In this document: in pieces, positions 15,776-24,259 of the stretch | Position numbering within the stretch: the stretch's first letter is position 1 | Layout: the number at the start of each line of letters is the position of its first letter | NCBI GenBank assembly: GCA_009692155.1 | Contig: SHZW01000013.1 | Location: forward strand, 1-58,885 | Reading direction: 5' to 3' | Origin: Nitrospiraceae bacterium | GTDB taxonomy: Bacteria > Nitrospirota > Nitrospiria > Nitrospirales > Nitrospiraceae | DNA: 58,885 bases | Notes under the pieces: generated by a model | Database searches by the model: none | What the model was told of the DNA's origin: nothing | The model's input: the letters and a program-made list of their open reading frames with translations, nothing else | Program-made: the position numbers and the translations under genes

Positions 15776-16818
15776 GCAGATCCCTTGCGCAATTGCGCGG
15801 CGACAGAGGCCGCGCCCAGCAGCGCGGCTTTCGGGTTCGTGATCACGCGTACCGGAATGCCGGCCAGCAGTTTCTTGTACCGGCCCTTATCAACGAAGGC
15901 CTTCATGAACATGCCGTCCTTGAGTTTGGCCAGCAGCCTGGGCGCAATGCCGCCGCCGACATAGACCGCGTCCAGCGCCATAGCCTTGAGCGCCAGGTTG
16001 CCGGCTTCGGCTCCGTAGATCGTGGCGAACATATCCAGTGTCTGCACGGCAATCTCCGCCTGCTTCTTGAGTCCCGCTTCGGCAATGATCGCGGCCGGAT
16101 CGCCGACCTTGATCTTTTCCGCCAGCCAGGTCGGCTCGTTCTTCTTCGTATCCCGCAGGAATTCATAGATGTTGTGCAGCCCCATCCCCGAGAGCAAGCG
16201 CTCGTAGCTCACGTGCGTGTGCTGCGTGCGCAAATAACGGAGCAAGTCGATCTCCAGATCGCTGGTGGGCGCGAAGCTGCTGTGCCCGCCTTCCGACGGC
16301 ATCGGCTTGTACGTCTTCCCATCCCAAAAGAGCATCGCTTCGCCCAGGCCGGTGCCGGCGGCAATCAGCGCCATCGCGCCCTTGGTCTTGGGCGGCGTGC
16401 CGGCGTTCAAGACATCCGCTTCGTCCGCTTTCAAGACCAGCACCCCGTAGGCCGTCGCCTCCAGGTCGTTCAAAAGACGGACATGGGGAATCGTGAACCG
16501 CTTCGAGAGGGCCGCGCCGTCCACCACCCAGGGCAGGTTCGTGGTCTTGGATGTGTTTTCGATGACCGACCCGGCGACACCGAAACAGGCGGCATCCAGG
16601 ATCAGCGGTTCCTGCTCAGCCGGAGCGTCCTGTGCTTCATCATCCTTCTTGTCTGAAGGCTCCGGCGGCGGATTCAAAAACTCCTCAAGAATGTCTTCCA
16701 GCGATGTGTAGTCGGCGCTGGCATAAGACTCCTCGCGAGTCGGCTCGACCCGCTCGGTCTTCCAGTCATAGAGCGCCAGATTCGTCTTGGTACCGCCGAT
16801 GTCGCCGGCTAAAATCAT
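15772..16818 (-). CDS. glk: Glucokinase
   Basis: A 348-residue ATP-dependent glucokinase of the bacterial Glk family. It starts MILAGDIGGTKTNLALYD (phosphate loop) behind GGAGG, and has the sugar-binding segments VRLLNDLEATAYG with catalytic Asp, LIAAGTGLGEAMLFW and SEGGHSSFAP, and a C-terminal AVYVGGGIAPRLL. It feeds glucose-6-phosphate to the neighbouring pgi and pgl products. An acidic/Pro-rich insert near residues 50-70 (PPPEPSDKKDDEAQDAPAEQ) is unusual and probably a surface loop. Its ribosome binding site directly abuts the MITE-like element upstream. Confidence 0.95.
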   Translation of the reverse strand: MILAGDIGGTKTNLALYDWKTERVEPTREESYASADYTSLEDILEEFLNPPPEPSDKKDDEAQDAPAEQEPLILDAACFGVAGSVIENTSKTTNLPWVVDGAALSKRFTIPHVRLLNDLEATAYGVLVLKADEADVLNAGTPPKTKGAMALIAAGTGLGEAMLFWDGKTYKPMPSEGGHSSFAPTSDLEIDLLRYLRTQHTHVSYERLLSGMGLHNIYEFLRDTKKNEPTWLAEKIKVGDPAAIIAEAGLKKQAEIAVQTLDMFATIYGAEAGNLALKAMALDAVYVGGGIAPRLLAKLKDGMFMKAFVDKGRYKKLLAGIPVRVITNPKAALLGAASVAAQLRKGSA

Positions 16819-16828
16819 TTATTCCTCC

Positions 16829-16977
16829 AGGATGTTGAAAACGGCCCCTGGCGGTCTTGTGAAGCGTCGCTCGTGGAGCGTGATGCACAAGATTTTCGCT
16901 GCGGTCGCGCCACGGGAAAAGCGCGCCTCTGGGCGCGCGGGGTGGGCGGGTGCGATAAGGGCCATTTTGAACATCCT
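16829..16977. repeat. MITE-like element, 149 bp (copy 2)
   Basis: The left terminus AGGATGTTGAAAACGGCCCC pairs with the right terminus, which reads AGGATGTTCAAAATGGCCCT on the other strand (16958-16977). The core AAAACGG is shared with the copies at 10600 and 36590, but the interior differs and contains a GCGCGCC/GGGCGCGC hairpin. The element fills the whole pgl-glk gap: one end touches the glk ribosome binding site and the other lies one base from the pgl stop codon. Confidence 0.8.
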
Positions 16978-16978
16978 G

Positions 16979-17758
16979 CTATTCCTCGTGCGTCACAACC
17001 CGCTGCTTCTCGACCGTCAGTTCGGACGCGGCCGCGTGATCCAAAAACCAGATCAGCCGCCCCTTTTCCGGTTGGATCAGCTTCGCGGGAAACTTCCTGC
17101 TGTCCGCCATGCGATCCTCCAGCACGGCTTTGAGCGCCGGCGCCTTGCTCTTGCCACTGACGAGAAACACCACCGTCTGGGCCTGATTGATCAAGGGGAC
17201 GGTGAACGTGAGCCGTTGCTTCGCGCCCTGTGGTGCTTGGTTCTGCACGACGAGCCGCTTCTGCTCGCTCAGGGCCGGCGTGCCTGGAAATAATGACGCC
17301 GTATGGCCATCGTCGCCCAGCCCCAGTAAGACGAGATCGAAACGGGGCCACGCCGGCGCCGGCGCGCCGAATTCTTTCCGGAGGCTTTCTTCGTACTGAC
17401 GCGCGGCTTGATCCGGTTCGTCCTCACCGTGCATGCGGAAGATACGGTCCTGGGGGATCTTCAGCGGCTTGATCAGCGTCTCGTTCGCCATGCGAAAATT
17501 GCTGTCGGCATGTTCGGGCGGCACACACCGCTCGTCGCCGAAGAAGACCGCCACGCGCCGCCAATCCAACCGCGCGGCGCAACCGGGATCGGCCAGCAGC
17601 GCATACAGCGCCTTCGGCGTCGAACCGCCGGAGAGCGCCAGCCGAAACACGCCGGCGCTTGCGATGGCCTGCTCGCCCACCCACACGACGAAATCCGCCG
17701 CTTCACGCGCCAGCTCTTCGCTGTTCTCCAGAATGCGGAGTTCCGACGCGCTCCCCAT
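16979..17758 (-). CDS. pgl: 6-phosphogluconolactonase
   Basis: A 259-residue enzyme of the DevB/SOL-type lactonase family that hydrolyses 6-phosphogluconolactone in the oxidative pentose phosphate pathway. The start MGSASELRILEN at 17758 lies 8 bp after the pgi stop. Family segments are FRLALSGGSTPKALYALLA, VAVFFGDERCVPPEHADSNF and DLVLLGLGDDGHTASLFPG. No zwf or gnd is visible here; they would be needed elsewhere for a full oxidative branch. It is part of the pgi-pgl-glk-rpiA-pepN operon. Confidence 0.94.
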   Translation of the reverse strand: MGSASELRILENSEELAREAADFVVWVGEQAIASAGVFRLALSGGSTPKALYALLADPGCAARLDWRRVAVFFGDERCVPPEHADSNFRMANETLIKPLKIPQDRIFRMHGEDEPDQAARQYEESLRKEFGAPAPAWPRFDLVLLGLGDDGHTASLFPGTPALSEQKRLVVQNQAPQGAKQRLTFTVPLINQAQTVVFLVSGKSKAPALKAVLEDRMADSRKFPAKLIQPEKGRLIWFLDHAAASELTVEKQRVVTHEE

Positions 17759-17765
17759 AGGCCGG

Positions 17766-19481
17766 TTACCGTTTCTTGCCCCGCTTGCGCACGCGCTTGC
17801 CCACACGCTTCTTGCTCGCGTGCGCTCCTGCCATCGCGCGTTTGCGGGACGGCTTCAGCACCTTCTTGATGGATTGCGCGGCCCGACTGCCCAGGCGCAC
17901 GCGGACTACCGTTCGATGGCGGGCTTGCAACGACTGAAAATCGCCCACGGCTTGCGCTTGCGCGAGCATGCCGAACGTGTAGGGCTGGCCTGGTATGGCA
18001 ACGTCCGGTTTCATGTCTTCGATCAATTGCAGAAACAACCCCGAGTTCGGCCCGCCCTTGTGCAGCTGGCCGGTCGAATGCAGATACCGGGGCCCGTAGC
18101 CGGCGGTCGTGGTCAGATGGTGCTTGGTCAGCAGCGTTTTCCGCAGCGTTTTGATCGCCGCATCGGCCTTTGACGAGGGCGTGAGATAGGCCAGGATCGC
18201 CAGGTATCGCCCCGGTCCCGCCTGCGACAAGAGTGTGGCGATTCCACTCTCCGGCGCATCGTTGCGGGGCAGTTGTCCGTGCGTCTTCACGTAGTCCAGC
18301 ACGCGGCTCGTATTCTCCTTGCTCTCCTGGACATTTGGCTGGTCAAACGGATGGATACCCAGGTAATGGCCGGCAATGGCCGTGGCAAATTCCCAGCGGA
18401 AGAATTCCGCGGCCAGATCGTATGTGTCGCGCAACGCGAGCCGGACCACCGGCTGGCCGGCCCGCTCCAGCGCCTTGACGTGTTTATCGCTCTCGGCATT
18501 GGCGTCGCCTTCCAGCCGCATATAGATGAAGAGGCGATCGTTGCCGTAGGCTTCCGGCGACGCAAGCGGTTCCTGCGCGACCGGGATCAATCCCTTGCCT
18601 TCCTTGCCGGTGCTTTCCGCCAGTAACTGTTCGGCCCACAAGCCGAATGAATTAATCTTTGGCGATGCGACGATCGTCACTTTGTCGCGGCCGGACCGGC
18701 CGAGAATCCCCATCACCGCGCCCAGGTAGGCGCCGGGATTCTGGTCGGGCGGGATGCCGGACCGGCAGGCCTGCGCCATCTCGATGCCGCGATTCAACAA
18801 CATTTGCACGTCGAGACCGAGCAGCGCCGCCGGCACGAGACCGAAGTACGAGAGCACCGAATAGCGCCCCCCGATGTCGGGCGGATTCGTAAAGATGGTG
18901 CGAAAACCGCGCTCATGCGCCAGCGCACCGAGGCTGGTGCCTGGATCGGTGATCGCAATGCACTGCGCGTTGCCGGTGTTTTTGCGCGCCTTCGCCACAA
19001 GGCCGGAGAAATGCGCGTAGAGAGACATGACTTCGATCGTCCCGCCTGATTTGCTGGCCAGAATGAAAAGCGTCTTCGCCGGATTGATCGCCTTCGTGAC
19101 CTGGCGGACGAAGCCCGGTACCGTCGAATCGAGCACCCACAGGCGCGGGAACCCGCGCATCGAGCCGAACGCGCACCGGAACACTTCCGGCCCGAGGCTG
19201 CTGCCGCCCATGCCGAGCAGGACGACGTCGCGGAAGCCGGCGCTCCGCACGCCCTGTGCGAACGCCTGGAGCGACCCGGCTTTTTCGCGCAGTTGCTCCG
19301 CGACCGTCAGCCAGCCGAGGCGGTTGGCGATTTCCGTCGGCTCCGGTTTCCAGAGCTGGTGGTCCTTCGACCAGAGGCGTGCCACGAGCCGCGTCAGCGC
19401 CATCTCGTGCAGCGCCGCCTCCACGGTTCCGTGGAGGGCGCCCAGGTTCACATGCATCCTCGCCATCGGCTCTTTCGGCAT
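17766..19481 (-). CDS. pgi: Glucose-6-phosphate isomerase
   Basis: A 571-residue isomerase; the start ATG at 19481 follows GGAGG with 6-nt spacing. Conserved blocks are VVLLGMGGSSLGPEVFR, FILASKSGGTIEVMS, TNPPDIGGRYSVLSYFGL with the catalytic region, and LGIHPFDQPNVQESKENT. This sequence type resembles the isomerase half of bacterial transaldolase-isomerase fusions, but no transaldolase domain is attached. The C-terminus ends in a very basic tail (SRKRAMAGAHASKKRVGKRV onward) of about 25 residues, not part of the catalytic fold and possibly RNA- or membrane-interacting. It is the first gene of the sugar-phosphate operon. Confidence 0.94.
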   Translation of the reverse strand: MPKEPMARMHVNLGALHGTVEAALHEMALTRLVARLWSKDHQLWKPEPTEIANRLGWLTVAEQLREKAGSLQAFAQGVRSAGFRDVVLLGMGGSSLGPEVFRCAFGSMRGFPRLWVLDSTVPGFVRQVTKAINPAKTLFILASKSGGTIEVMSLYAHFSGLVAKARKNTGNAQCIAITDPGTSLGALAHERGFRTIFTNPPDIGGRYSVLSYFGLVPAALLGLDVQMLLNRGIEMAQACRSGIPPDQNPGAYLGAVMGILGRSGRDKVTIVASPKINSFGLWAEQLLAESTGKEGKGLIPVAQEPLASPEAYGNDRLFIYMRLEGDANAESDKHVKALERAGQPVVRLALRDTYDLAAEFFRWEFATAIAGHYLGIHPFDQPNVQESKENTSRVLDYVKTHGQLPRNDAPESGIATLLSQAGPGRYLAILAYLTPSSKADAAIKTLRKTLLTKHHLTTTAGYGPRYLHSTGQLHKGGPNSGLFLQLIEDMKPDVAIPGQPYTFGMLAQAQAVGDFQSLQARHRTVVRVRLGSRAAQSIKKVLKPSRKRAMAGAHASKKRVGKRVRKRGKKR

Positions 19482-19589
19482 CACGGGCCTCCGCTTCTAC
19501 GCTCGTGCGACGCGTTGGGGGCCGTATCTTAGGCTGGCATCGGCGAAAACGCAAACGGGGCCGAAGGGAGCAAAATCGTGGAGTTTTAC

Positions 19590-20174
19590 CTAGGGAAGGG
19601 TTGTCCGGCCGATCAAGACAGGCATCCCTTCGGTCACCGACCAAGCCAGCGAGCGGGCGCTCTCCGGCGAGAGCGTCAGGCGTAGCCATGGACTCGGACC
19701 GTTGGAAACCGCCCGGCTCCACCACTCCCGCATGAGGCCCCTGATCCAGAGCCAGGGGTGATTCTGGGCCGGCGGAACAATCGCCACGAGCAACGACGGT
19801 TCCAGCGCTAGATGATATTCCGCGGGCATATCGGACACATCGATGGGATGTTCGGTCGCATCCTCACCCGGCTTGGTCTTGGGACGATCCACCGGCGGCC
19901 GATCCTCCCGGGCACGCCAGGAGAGAAGAGGCAGCCGGTGGATTTCGACACCGCGAGCCTTCACCAGGACGACACCCTGATGCACATCGATCAATAAGTA
20001 GGTCTGCGGCCGCGCAGCCAGTTTGATTTCTTCCTGAAGAACGGTATTCGCTTCCTGGACGGCTTGCCGCTCGCCGGTCGCCTGGCGATCTTGCGCGGAT
20101 GTCTCCGCCACGAGGCAGGCCCCGCAGAACGCGGCTGCGAGTCCGAGCGCGATGAAAAACTTTCGGTGGCGCAA
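19590..20174 (-). CDS. Hypothetical exported protein of transpeptidase operon
   Basis: A 194-residue protein with a signal peptide (MRHRKFFIALGLAAAFCGAC), possibly a lipoprotein if cleaved at GAC or simply secreted. A segment like TYLLIDVHQGVVLVKARGVEIHRLPLL resembles the first strands of an L,D-transpeptidase-type sequence (a residue string that mirrors IVVDTARNRLYVKRRE in the next gene), but no catalytic HGC motif follows. It is probably an enzyme-like or regulatory partner. It is last in a four-gene operon, one base after the L,D-transpeptidase at 20176. Confidence 0.7.
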   Translation of the reverse strand: MRHRKFFIALGLAAAFCGACLVAETSAQDRQATGERQAVQEANTVLQEEIKLAARPQTYLLIDVHQGVVLVKARGVEIHRLPLLSWRAREDRPPVDRPKTKPGEDATEHPIDVSDMPAEYHLALEPSLLVAIVPPAQNHPWLWIRGLMREWWSRAVSNGPSPWLRLTLSPESARSLAWSVTEGMPVLIGRTTLP

Positions 20175-20175
20175 G

Positions 20176-20835
20176 TCAGGAAATGATGAGGGGTGTTCCG
20201 ATGTCGGCGAGCCGGTTGACCGTGCGCAGGTCGTCGTCGTTCAGCCGGATGCAGCCATGCGTCACGTTCCTGCCCAGCATCCGGGTATAGAGGGTGCCGT
20301 GGATGAAATACCCGTTGCCGAATCCGAATGCATACTCTCCAAGGATGCCGGTCTCCACGCGCTCCGCGGCATTCGCGGGAATCATGCGGCCTTCTTCGAG
20401 AAACGCCCAGTCCGGCTTCACCCAGGCCGGATTAACAAGCTTCGACTCAACAGCAAAGGCGCCGCGCGGCGTGTCGAAAACCCACCGGCGCTCCGGCTGA
20501 TCGGGATGATCCAGAATGGTCCCGCTGCCCGTGGACACGACCGCGTCCAACAGAACCGCTTCGCGGCGCTTGACGTAGAGCCGGTTGCGCGCCGTATCCA
20601 CGACAATGTAGGCGCCGGTCGGGGCATAGGCGGCTAGTTGCCGCTTCAGCGCCGCATGCTGGGCACGCAGATGCGCCAGGCTCGATGTAGTCCGTGACTC
20701 GGCGGTGAGGATGCGGCTCTCGACTTCGCGCGAGCCGTCAAATTGATAGGCAAACAATCCTGCGGCAAGAGCCGTCGCGGCCAGCACCGCCGCGCTGGAT
20801 ACGCTCCGCTTTGATCGTTCGATAAGGTGCGTCAT
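20176..20835 (-). CDS. L,D-transpeptidase (YkuD domain)
   Basis: A 219-residue envelope protein with an N-terminal membrane anchor (AAVLAATALAAGLFAYQF), a coiled-coil linker (about residues 35-68) and a YkuD catalytic domain. The active site is YFIHGTLYTRMLGRNVTHGC followed by IRLNDDDL, with the catalytic Cys in HGC and the upstream His in IHG. Such enzymes make 3-3 cross-links in peptidoglycan or attach proteins to it. It lies 6 bp after a second, sequence-divergent transpeptidase gene, and the two are probably cotranscribed. Confidence 0.9.
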   Translation of the reverse strand: MTHLIERSKRSVSSAAVLAATALAAGLFAYQFDGSREVESRILTAESRTTSSLAHLRAQHAALKRQLAAYAPTGAYIVVDTARNRLYVKRREAVLLDAVVSTGSGTILDHPDQPERRWVFDTPRGAFAVESKLVNPAWVKPDWAFLEEGRMIPANAAERVETGILGEYAFGFGNGYFIHGTLYTRMLGRNVTHGCIRLNDDDLRTVNRLADIGTPLIIS

Positions 20836-20841
20836 CGCCGC

Positions 20842-22053
20842 TCAACTCTGCTCGACGTCCGTCTCATCCACCGGAGCCTGCGTGTCGTCAGGATCGGCGC
20901 CGTCCGCATCGGCATCGTCGTCGCCCTGATCCAACTGCGCCAATACTACCGCCACTGCATTGTCCACGTCTACGGCGCCGACGATCGTGACCGGTGTGCC
21001 GACTTCGACCTCTCTGAGCAAGGCGTCCATCTGGCGGTTGCCGAGCATCACGCAACCGAGCGTCTGGCTGAGCTGCCGGTTTGCCTCGCCGTGGATCTCG
21101 ATATTGCCGCCGATGCGGGCCTGGGCCGGAATCATGCCGGTCTTCCGCGCCGACTGGAACCGCCGATGATCGTCGGCATTCGGATAGTCGAGCAGGAGTG
21201 CCCGGTAAAAATCCGTCTGCCCGCGGTCCTTCACCCTGATCACCCGATAGTCACCCTCCGGCGTCGCGCCGTCGTCTTCGTACCGCTTCTCCTGGACGCC
21301 GTTAAAGCCGAGGCGGACGGGATAGAACGCCACAGCCTGGCCGTTCCGGTAGAGCGTCAACCGCTTTTTGGCTTTGACGACCACCAGCGCCGCCGCCTGA
21401 TGCTGTCTGGACCAGTCCACTGTACGACGGACCATGGCGCGCCAGTGATTGACCTGCGCCTTATCCGCATAACGGCCCAACTCGGAGTTCAACTGCGCCG
21501 CCTGGCTGGTCATTCGTTCGTCCGCCTGCCGTGCGGCCTGCTTCGAATGGACAAACCGTCCCTGTTCCATGAACGACCGGGCCTGCTTCACCAGCAACTC
21601 GATCTCCACCCGTCTCTCGCCCAGCGCCACACGGCTGCCGATCTGATCCACGCGGCTGGTAAAGCGTCGCAGGCGGCGCTCCAGGCGCGCGACATGCGCC
21701 ACAGCACCCCGCCGCTCGGCATTCTGCTTGTCGCTCGCCAACGCCAGCACGCGCGCACCTTCGTCGTGAAGCGCCTGCAGGTCGGTTTCGAACGGATTAT
21801 CCTCCCAGGGCCATCCGACGACGTCGTCGTCCGACCGGAGCCGTTCCCTCAACGCCACCCAGTGCTGGATGAACCGGCGATAGTCCTCCGGCGCGAACTC
21901 GGCGCTGTGGGCCGCCACAAGTTGACGGTCCAGGGCTTCCACAGACTGGACAAGATCCGGCGGAGCCTGCTGGACGCAGGCCGAGAGGACCAGCAGGCCC
22001 AATGCCATGCTGACCGTGCCCGTACGCCGTCTGTCTGGAAAGAATCGGTTCAT
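20842..22053 (-). CDS. L,D-transpeptidase-like lipoprotein
   Basis: A 403-residue protein with a lipobox (LLVLSAC). The first 200 residues are helical and charged, possibly coiled coil. The YkuD domain begins at LVVVKAKKRLTLYRNGQAVA and includes ATPEGDYRV, then IEIHGEANRQLSQTLGCVML with catalytic His and Cys (GC without the usual preceding His-Gly-Cys-Ile-Arg string). The C-terminal tail is very acidic (DQGDDDADADGADPDDTQAP), an unusual extension. Its paralogue at 20176 has a classic active site, so the two may act on different substrates. Confidence 0.87.
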   Translation of the reverse strand: MNRFFPDRRRTGTVSMALGLLVLSACVQQAPPDLVQSVEALDRQLVAAHSAEFAPEDYRRFIQHWVALRERLRSDDDVVGWPWEDNPFETDLQALHDEGARVLALASDKQNAERRGAVAHVARLERRLRRFTSRVDQIGSRVALGERRVEIELLVKQARSFMEQGRFVHSKQAARQADERMTSQAAQLNSELGRYADKAQVNHWRAMVRRTVDWSRQHQAAALVVVKAKKRLTLYRNGQAVAFYPVRLGFNGVQEKRYEDDGATPEGDYRVIRVKDRGQTDFYRALLLDYPNADDHRRFQSARKTGMIPAQARIGGNIEIHGEANRQLSQTLGCVMLGNRQMDALLREVEVGTPVTIVGAVDVDNAVAVVLAQLDQGDDDADADGADPDDTQAPVDETDVEQS

Positions 22054-22068
22054 GAAGCGCCCGCTCCG

Positions 22069-22740
22069 CTACTTCTTTTTCTTGGTGCTTTTTGTACTCT
22101 TCGTGCTCTTCGCCGCCGCCGGCTTTGCTTGCGGCGCCTTGGTTCCGCCCACTTTCGTCAGCGCGCCTCTCACTTCCGACGAGAGTGCCAGGCTCTTGTC
22201 CTGCACCGCTTTGGCCTTGGCTTGCGCAGTCAGATAATCTTCCGCGTCCATCGCCATCTGCACATCGTTCAGCGACGCGGTCAACGCCTTGGCGTCGTTC
22301 TTGATCGCCTCCACGGCAGCCCGGTCCTTGCCCACCGGCGCCTTGGAAACCAGTGCCTGGGCTTTCTTGACGGCTTGCTTGGCGGCTTCGTGCGCTTTGA
22401 GCGCCACTCCCCTGGCTTCTTCCTTTTTCTTCGCCGTCTCCTCGAGCAGTGCAGGCGTCTCGGCCTTCACCGAAGCCAGCAATTGCTCTGTCTTGCCGTA
22501 ATCGCGGAAGAGCATGAACTTGGCGTTCTGATCATCCATTTCCTTCTTGGCATTATTCAGCATGCCCTCGAGCTTGGCAAAGTCCTCGGCGACGTAGGCC
22601 TGTGCCCCGGCGAGCTTGGCGTCCATCACGGCTTTTTCGGCCTCGCCCAGCTTGTCGGCCGGCGCCTGGCTGCAGCCGGCCATCAGCAGGAGCGCCGGCA
22701 GAAGCGCCGGCACCAGTAGCAACATCATGATCCGTTTCAT
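22069..22740 (-). CDS. Coiled-coil lipoprotein, unknown function
   Basis: A 223-residue protein; the start MKRIMMLLLVPALL at 22740 follows CGAGGAGGAG. The signal sequence ends in a lipobox (LLMAGC). The mature part is almost entirely helical, rich in Ala, Lys and Glu with heptad-like spacing (about residues 30-190), and it ends in Lys/Ser/Thr repeats (STKSTKSTKKKK). It resembles small lipoproteins that bind peptidoglycan or space the envelope, which fits its place as first gene before two L,D-transpeptidases, but the basic tail binding to the cell wall is inference. Confidence 0.8.
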   Translation of the reverse strand: MKRIMMLLLVPALLPALLLMAGCSQAPADKLGEAEKAVMDAKLAGAQAYVAEDFAKLEGMLNNAKKEMDDQNAKFMLFRDYGKTEQLLASVKAETPALLEETAKKKEEARGVALKAHEAAKQAVKKAQALVSKAPVGKDRAAVEAIKNDAKALTASLNDVQMAMDAEDYLTAQAKAKAVQDKSLALSSEVRGALTKVGGTKAPQAKPAAAKSTKSTKSTKKKK

Positions 22741-22842
22741 CGTATCTCCTCCTCGTTGTTCTTCACGACTCCGCACGTTGTGTGTGTTCTCGTTCATTGC
22801 GAATGAATATTGAATGAATCGCACGCGTTTATATGATGACCT

Positions 22843-22900
22843 GAAAAATGAAAACGCCGGCGCCCCTTCGAGGCATGGATTGCCCTCGAAGGGTGCCGGT
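22843..22900 (-). terminator. Intrinsic terminator of small Lys-rich gene
   Basis: GCCGGCGCCCCTTCGAGG (22856-22873) pairs with the complementary arm at 22883-22900 over about 17 positions. On the minus strand the hairpin is followed by a T-rich GTTTTCATTTTT. It sits 20 bp after the stop codon at 22920. Confidence 0.85.
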
Positions 22901-22919
22901 CATTCCGGAAAAGGCGAGC

Positions 22920-23084
22920 TTACTTCTTCTCAGCCTTCTTCTCTGTCTTCTTCTCGTCCTTCTTATCCGCCTTCTTTTCAGCAGCCGGAGCATCCTTCTT
23001 CATCTCATCGGCCTGCACGAAAGTGGCACCACCGAACGCCAGTCCGAGGACCAGCGCCAGCATTGCAAACATTGCCTTCATCAT
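22920..23084 (-). CDS. Small secreted Lys/Glu-rich protein
   Basis: A 54-residue protein starting MMKAMFAMLALVLGLAFGGA behind GGGGGGTG. The first 26 residues form a clean signal peptide ending VQA, and the mature part is only about 28 residues of alternating Lys, Asp and Glu (EKKADKKDEKKTEKKAEKK). It is likely disordered in the periplasm; similar tiny charged proteins occur in several phyla without known function. It is followed by a strong terminator and read away from the rpmH cluster. Confidence 0.78.
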   Translation of the reverse strand: MMKAMFAMLALVLGLAFGGATFVQADEMKKDAPAAEKKADKKDEKKTEKKAEKK

Positions 23085-23437
23085 AATTGATTCACCCCCC
23101 TTCATCGAAATCGTACGTGTCTTGTCACTTCGGGAACGGTCTCTGGAGTGAGCAAGGGCAATGCCACCCTTTTCGAAGCGGCAATGGCGATGAAAATTGC
23201 ACGTTATCAACGGCTTATTTTTTCGGAACCTGCACGCGACGCTCACCTTTTGTGGCGGATTGGCTGTCCTCCTGCAAAACCGCCCCATGCAGGACGTTTT
23301 GCATTGTGGCCCGCGATCGCCCAGAGAGCGGAGGAGAGAGGCAGATGTTTTGATGGATGGGAACCCGCACCGGATTTGCCGGATGTGGATGGAGCCTTCT
23401 ACTGGTGACGCGTGCCGGAATTGCAGTGCCGTCGTCG
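23085..23437. other. Intergenic region without recognised gene
   Basis: This 353-bp divergent intergenic stretch separates the Lys-rich gene from the rpmH promoter. It holds a palindromic pair TGCAAAAC and GTTTTGCA (about 23274-23304), with an overlapping alternative pairing CCTGC/GCAGG, and a short AT-rich run near 23200-23225. In many bacteria dnaA or oriC lies before rpmH. Here I see neither dnaA nor a cluster of DnaA boxes, only one weak TTATCAACG match. Short frames inside it have no coding character I can support. Confidence 0.5.
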
Positions 23438-23467
23438 TTGACACTCCGCTCGGCTGCTACCTATAAT
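23438..23467 (+). promoter_or_regulatory. Consensus sigma70 promoter of rpmH operon
   Basis: A perfect -35 TTGACA (23438-23443) and a perfect -10 TATAAT (23462-23467) are separated by 18 bp, 43 bp upstream of the rpmH start. This is the best promoter match I see in the window. Confidence 0.9.
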
Positions 23468-23510
23468 GCGTTTCCTATTTGTGTTCCGTGTCTGATGAAG
23501 GAGCCATTGA

Positions 23511-23648
23511 ATGTCATTCACATACCAGCAGCCCTCGAAACTGAAACGGAAACGCGATCACGGGTTCCGGAAACGGATGAAAACGAAGGACGGGCGCAAA
23601 GTCCTGGCCCGCCGCCGCAAGAAGGGGCGCAAGCGCCTGACCGTGTAG
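23511..23648 (+). CDS. rpmH: 50S ribosomal protein L34
   Basis: A 45-residue, very basic ribosomal protein. It starts [20 protein letters not shown] behind AAGGAG, continues [20 protein letters not shown] and ends KRLTV, the standard L34 pattern. It is first in the cluster rpmH-rnpA-yidD-yidC, with the rnpA start codon one base after its stop. The consensus promoter upstream fits the need for high expression. Confidence 0.97.
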   Translation: MSFTYQQPSKLKRKRDHGFRKRMKTKDGRKVLARRRKKGRKRLTV

Positions 23649-23649
23649 C

Positions 23650-24012
23650 ATGCGGACCACGACGCGCCCGTCGGAAGACCGCTTGTTTTTTCTCAAGAAG
23701 AGCGGCGATATCGAGCGCGTCAAAAAAACCGGCCGACGGCTTCCAACTCCGCTGTTCAATCTCGTGTCCTGCCGTTCCGACCTGTCTCACGCGCGAGTAG
23801 GCGTGATTGTGGGTAAACGTCTGGGGGGAGCCGTTGTGCGCAATCGCGCCAAGCGTCTCTTTCGTGAGTTGGCCAGACAGGCCCGGGGGCAGTTGGCGCC
23901 GGGCTGCGATCTGCTGGTTTTCCCCCGGCACGGCGCCTTGACCGCTACGCCCCTGGCCCTGCGGGAGGCATGGCTGACGGCCTTGCGGCAGCAGGCGCTT
24001 GTGCGGCCCTAG
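23650..24012 (+). CDS. rnpA: Ribonuclease P protein component
   Basis: A 120-residue protein subunit of RNase P, which helps the catalytic RNA remove tRNA 5' leaders. The signature RNR motif is present in GGAVVRNRAKRLFRELAR, preceded by the conserved VGVIVGKRLG strand. The N-terminal segment LFFLKKSGDIERVKKTGRR stands where the family has RLKKxxDFxxV. Its position directly after rpmH is the rule in bacteria. No rnpB RNA gene is visible in the window. Confidence 0.95.
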   Translation: MRTTTRPSEDRLFFLKKSGDIERVKKTGRRLPTPLFNLVSCRSDLSHARVGVIVGKRLGGAVVRNRAKRLFRELARQARGQLAPGCDLLVFPRHGALTATPLALREAWLTALRQQALVRP

Positions 24013-24024
24013 GAAAAAGAGGTT

Positions 24025-24234
24025 ATGCAGACGATCGGACTGACTGTCCTCACGTTCTATCAGCGGTGGATCTCTCCGTTGCTGGGCCCCGCCTGCCGGT
24101 TCGAACCCACGTGTTCGCATTATGCGGCAGACGCCATCCGCTCCTACGGCTTCGTCAGGGGAACGGGAAAAGCGTGCGTACGGTTGTTGAAATGTCACCC
24201 GTTCCACCCCGGCGGGGACGATCCCGTCCGGTAA
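24025..24234 (+). CDS. yidD: Membrane protein insertion factor YidD
   Basis: A 69-residue member of the YidD family. The diagnostic string is FYQRWISPLLGPACRFEPTC followed by SHYAADAIRSYG and a CHPFHPGGDDPV end. It is an amphipathic membrane-associated protein thought to assist insertion of proteins with YidC, whose gene follows 25 bp later. Confidence 0.96.
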   Translation: MQTIGLTVLTFYQRWISPLLGPACRFEPTCSHYAADAIRSYGFVRGTGKACVRLLKCHPFHPGGDDPVR

Positions 24235-24259
24235 CGACGCGCGGTCGCGCACCCATACT

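Noticed and set aside
20827-22719. Long plus-strand frame of 630 codons opposite the transpeptidase genes
   Set aside because: Antisense to three well-supported genes; biased composition and no domain.
23197-23466. Small plus-strand frame of 89 codons before rpmH
   Set aside because: It runs through the rpmH promoter, lacks a ribosome binding site and has no domain.
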